DNA of 7,997 bases from VFZL01 sp046734915 (lineage in GTDB: Bacteria > Acidobacteriota > Vicinamibacteria > Vicinamibacterales > CAVVIG01), in the NCBI GenBank assembly GCA_046734915.1, contig JBKPSC010000408.1:1-7997 (forward strand). Reading direction: 5' to 3'. Under the pieces are notes generated by a model, which was not told where the DNA came from, did not search any database, and saw nothing but the letters and a program-made list of their open reading frames with translations. This document shows, piece after piece, positions 6,594 through 7,997 of the stretch. Made by a program: the position numbers and the translations under genes. Each line of letters begins with the position of its first letter. The stretch's first letter is position 1.

Positions 6594-7223
6594 ATGAGTA
6601 CGGAAACACTGACATCGCCGAAAGCGGAAAAGAAACAGCCCGTCAACGACAAGGTCCAGCAGCTGCGCGAGCTGTTCGCCGACGCGCCGGAGCTGGGAAA
6701 GAAAGCGCTGGAGAACGCGCTGCCGGAGATCAGAAAGCAGGCCGAAACGCCGCCACGGGCGATCGAGACCGCTGGCCGGGTGGGCGCCCGTCTGGGCAAG
6801 GTCTCGGAGCTGACGATCATCGTGCCGATGGCGCCCGGCGGCGCCAAACGGCTGCGCGCGTTTCTGCGGATGGCGGGCGGCAATCTTAACCAGGGCGACA
6901 AGGTGGGCACCCTCCACGACATGCGTTTCGTGTTCTTCGACAACGACACTCGCATGCTCTTCGCCACCTCCTTCGACGGCGACTGGGACACCTACATCGA
7001 CGACTTCGTCGCCAAGATTCCCGACTACCTGGACATCATCGACTCCGCGTGGGACGGGTGGCCCGGCATCCGCCATCCAGGAGCGAAGGATTACCTCGCC
7101 GCGCACCAGATCACGGCGGAAGGCTGGTACGTCGCGCATCCGGATCTGACGGTAACGGAGATTCACCGCCTCAAGCAGATCGGCAAAGCAGTCGACGAGT
7201 TACTCGACACAGTCAGCGCCTAG
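6594..7223 (+). CDS. Tandem-array paralogue A, uncharacterised 209-aa protein
   Basis: This is a soluble 209-aa protein of unknown function, the first gene after the sigma-54 promoter. ATG 6594 is chosen because it follows GGAG (6580-6583) and gives exactly the length of paralogue B. The in-frame ATG at 6519 lies upstream of the predicted transcript start. Order of parts: a variable polar tail (1-18); a helical segment (about 19-62, with RELFADAPELGKKALENAL); a junction GARLGKVSELT (64-74); a core of alternating strands and helices (about 74-185, with GTLHDMRFVFFDNDTRMLFA at 105-124 and DGDWDTYIDDFVAKIP at 128-143); and a C-terminal helix (about 187-206, with IGKAVDELLD). Roughly half the residues match paralogue B by eye. 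The MRFV..D...LLFA..DGD..YI.DF pattern recalls an uncharacterised domain I associate with heme-peroxidase-like and other bacterial proteins. That is memory-based and weak. No signal peptide, membrane helix or cysteine cluster is seen, so it is probably cytoplasmic. Confidence 0.85.
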   Translation: MSTETLTSPKAEKKQPVNDKVQQLRELFADAPELGKKALENALPEIRKQAETPPRAIETAGRVGARLGKVSELTIIVPMAPGGAKRLRAFLRMAGGNLNQGDKVGTLHDMRFVFFDNDTRMLFATSFDGDWDTYIDDFVAKIPDYLDIIDSAWDGWPGIRHPGAKDYLAAHQITAEGWYVAHPDLTVTEIHRLKQIGKAVDELLDTVSA

Positions 7224-7241
7224 GTCGGCGCACTTGTACTG

Positions 7242-7260
7242 AACACAACCGAAAAAGGAG
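7242..7260 (+). repeat. Conserved leader/Shine-Dalgarno block (copy 2)
   Basis: AACACAACCGAA (7242-7253), followed by AAGGAG (7255-7260), repeats the block in front of the miniature paralogue (98-113), with the same 8-nt gap to ATG. A weaker relative, ACCGAACGGAG (7921-7931), precedes the next array gene, and GGAGAAGCAG here resembles GGAGAAAGCAG there. Confidence 0.75.
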
Positions 7261-7268
7261 AAGCAGTG

Positions 7269-7898
7269 ATGGCAACGCAAGCAGCGACAGCGGATACCAC
7301 GCACCAGGACCTGACCCTCGAGCAGAAGCTGCAGAAGATTCGGGAGCTGTACGCCGACGCGCCTGAATTGGGCAAGGCCGCGCTGAAGAACGGGCTCGCG
7401 ATGCTCACGCAAGAACTGGGAGCGGAGGGGCGGGCGCAAAAGGCCGGCCGCATCGGCGCCCGTCAGGGCAAGGTCTCGGAGCTCACCGTGTTCCTGCCGT
7501 TCGTGAAAGGGGGAGCGCAGCGGCTTCGCGGCCTGCTGCAGCTGCTGCAAGGCAACTTCCGGGCGGCGGACGCAGTCGGCACGGTCCACGATATGCGCTT
7601 CGTGTTCGTGGATAACGACACGAAGTTGCTTTTCGCGACGGCCTATGACGGTGACTTCGACCCCTACATCGAGGACTTCGCCGCGAAGATTCCGAATGCC
7701 ATGGATCTGTGGTTGTGCAATTTCGAGGGTTACCCAGGCATGCGGAACCCGGCGGCGGCGGCGGACTGGATCGCCAAGCACCAGATCGCGGCCGAGGCCT
7801 GGTACGTCAACAGTCCGAACCTGACCGGGGCGGAGACGCGAAGGCTCGAACGTGCCGGCAAAGCGATGGACGAGTTCCTCGACAAGGTCGGCAGCTAG
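7269..7898 (+). CDS. Tandem-array paralogue B, uncharacterised 209-aa protein
   Basis: This is the second complete family member, 45 bp after paralogue A and presumably on the same sigma-54 transcript. A GTG directly precedes the ATG. The ATG at 7269 is preferred because it gives MATQAAT, matching the MTTQTAT and MATHTEM starts of other members, and lies 8 nt after AAGGAG. Its length is exactly 209 aa, the same as paralogue A. Parts: polar Thr/Ala-rich tail (1-18); helical segment KLQKIRELYADAPELGKAAL (20-39); IGARQGKVSELT (62-73); core with GTVHDMRFVFVDNDTKLLFA (104-123) and DGDFDPYIEDFAAKIP (127-142); WYVNSPNLTG (178-187); C-terminal helix AGKAMDEFLDKVGS. Residues invariant between A and B include H107/H108 and the following DMRFVF, DNDT, LFAT, DGD and YI.DF, which are candidates for an active or binding site. 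The function is unknown. Divergence from A is too great for a recent duplication. Confidence 0.9.
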   Translation: MATQAATADTTHQDLTLEQKLQKIRELYADAPELGKAALKNGLAMLTQELGAEGRAQKAGRIGARQGKVSELTVFLPFVKGGAQRLRGLLQLLQGNFRAADAVGTVHDMRFVFVDNDTKLLFATAYDGDFDPYIEDFAAKIPNAMDLWLCNFEGYPGMRNPAAAADWIAKHQIAAEAWYVNSPNLTGAETRRLERAGKAMDEFLDKVGS

Positions 7899-7940
7899 AC
7901 CCGCGTAGGGAGGAGAGCGGACCGAACGGAGAAAGCAGAC

Positions 7941-7997
7941 ATGGCCACGCACACAGAAATGCCAACGGAACCGACGACGGACGCGGTCGTCGAGCAG
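7941..7997 (+). CDS. Start of the next tandem-array paralogue (3' end outside window)
   Basis: The last 57 bases encode MATHTEMPTEPTTDAVVEQ, an open frame running off the window. The Thr/Ala-rich tail and its ending VVEQ parallel MATQAATADTTHQDLTLEQ of paralogue B. A CGGAG ribosome site (7927-7931) lies 9 nt upstream. The gene begins 42 bp after paralogue B and 672 bp from its start, continuing the regular 675-bp spacing seen between A and B. Family membership rests on the tail, leader and spacing only. Confidence 0.75.
   Translation, partial: MATHTEMPTEPTTDAVVEQ

Larger units (their letters stand above)
6594..7997 (+). repeat. Tandem multigene array, about 672-675 bp per unit
   Basis: Gene starts at 6594, 7269 and 7941 are spaced 675 and 672 bp apart, with intergenic gaps of 45 and 42 bp and related leader sequences. 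The upstream end of the window (2-346) is another arm of the same family, with a 39-bp gap. At least five members are therefore visible: two complete, one miniature and two cut by the window edges. Confidence 0.8.

Noticed and set aside
6500..6889. A plus-strand frame starting GTG at 6500 and overlapping paralogue A in another frame
   Set aside because: It starts inside the promoter and reads paralogue A out of frame into low-complexity Arg/Ala/Gly sequence.
1..7997. CRISPR arrays, tRNA or rRNA genes, insertion sequences, integrase or attachment sites
   Set aside because: No short regular direct repeats with spacers, no cloverleaf or rRNA-like sequence, no transposase or integrase reading frame, and no terminal inverted repeats flanking the central block were seen.

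Overview
The window is a GC-rich bacterial segment with every supported gene on the + strand. It most resembles an acidobacterium. The main reason is the large sensor kinase, whose periplasmic two-propeller + Y_Y_Y architecture, and the sequence of whose first blade, are typical of that phylum. This taxonomic guess rests on recalled family resemblance, not on a marker gene.

Layout. (1) 1-395: the tail of an upstream tandem array of one uncharacterised protein family. It holds the last 26 codons of a full-size member, then a 74-aa miniature member, then a stem-loop terminator. (2) 347-728: a non-coding gap with a weak candidate promoter. (3) 729-4501: a two-component operon. A 14-blade sensor histidine kinase overlaps by 4 bases (ATGA) with a NarL/LuxR-type response regulator. 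(4) 4590-5000: a small DoxX-family membrane protein starting at TTG. (5) 5001-5186: a gap with two related 9-bp near-palindromes. (6) 5187-6272: a sigma-54 activator that has the AAA+ and DNA-binding domains but no sensory domain. (7) 6273-6593: a regulatory region with a well-matched -24/-12 sigma-54 promoter (6501-6516), preceded by palindromes at enhancer-like distances. (8) 6594-7997: a second, co-directional arm of the same tandem array. It has two complete 209-aa paralogues and the first 19 codons of a third, spaced about 672-675 bp start to start.

Reading of the whole. The notable system is a tandem multigene family of soluble ~209-aa proteins of unknown function. Members share a strongly conserved core (HDMRFVF...DNDT...LFAT...DGD...YI.DF) and have variable Thr/Ala-rich N-terminal tails. 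The downstream arm appears to be switched on by a dedicated sigma-54 promoter next to a domain-reduced activator. The miniature member keeps only the N-terminal helical part and the C-terminal helix and has lost the entire core in frame. The kinase/regulator pair and DoxX may form the signal input, but the sequence does not prove that link. The role of the paralogues is not established.
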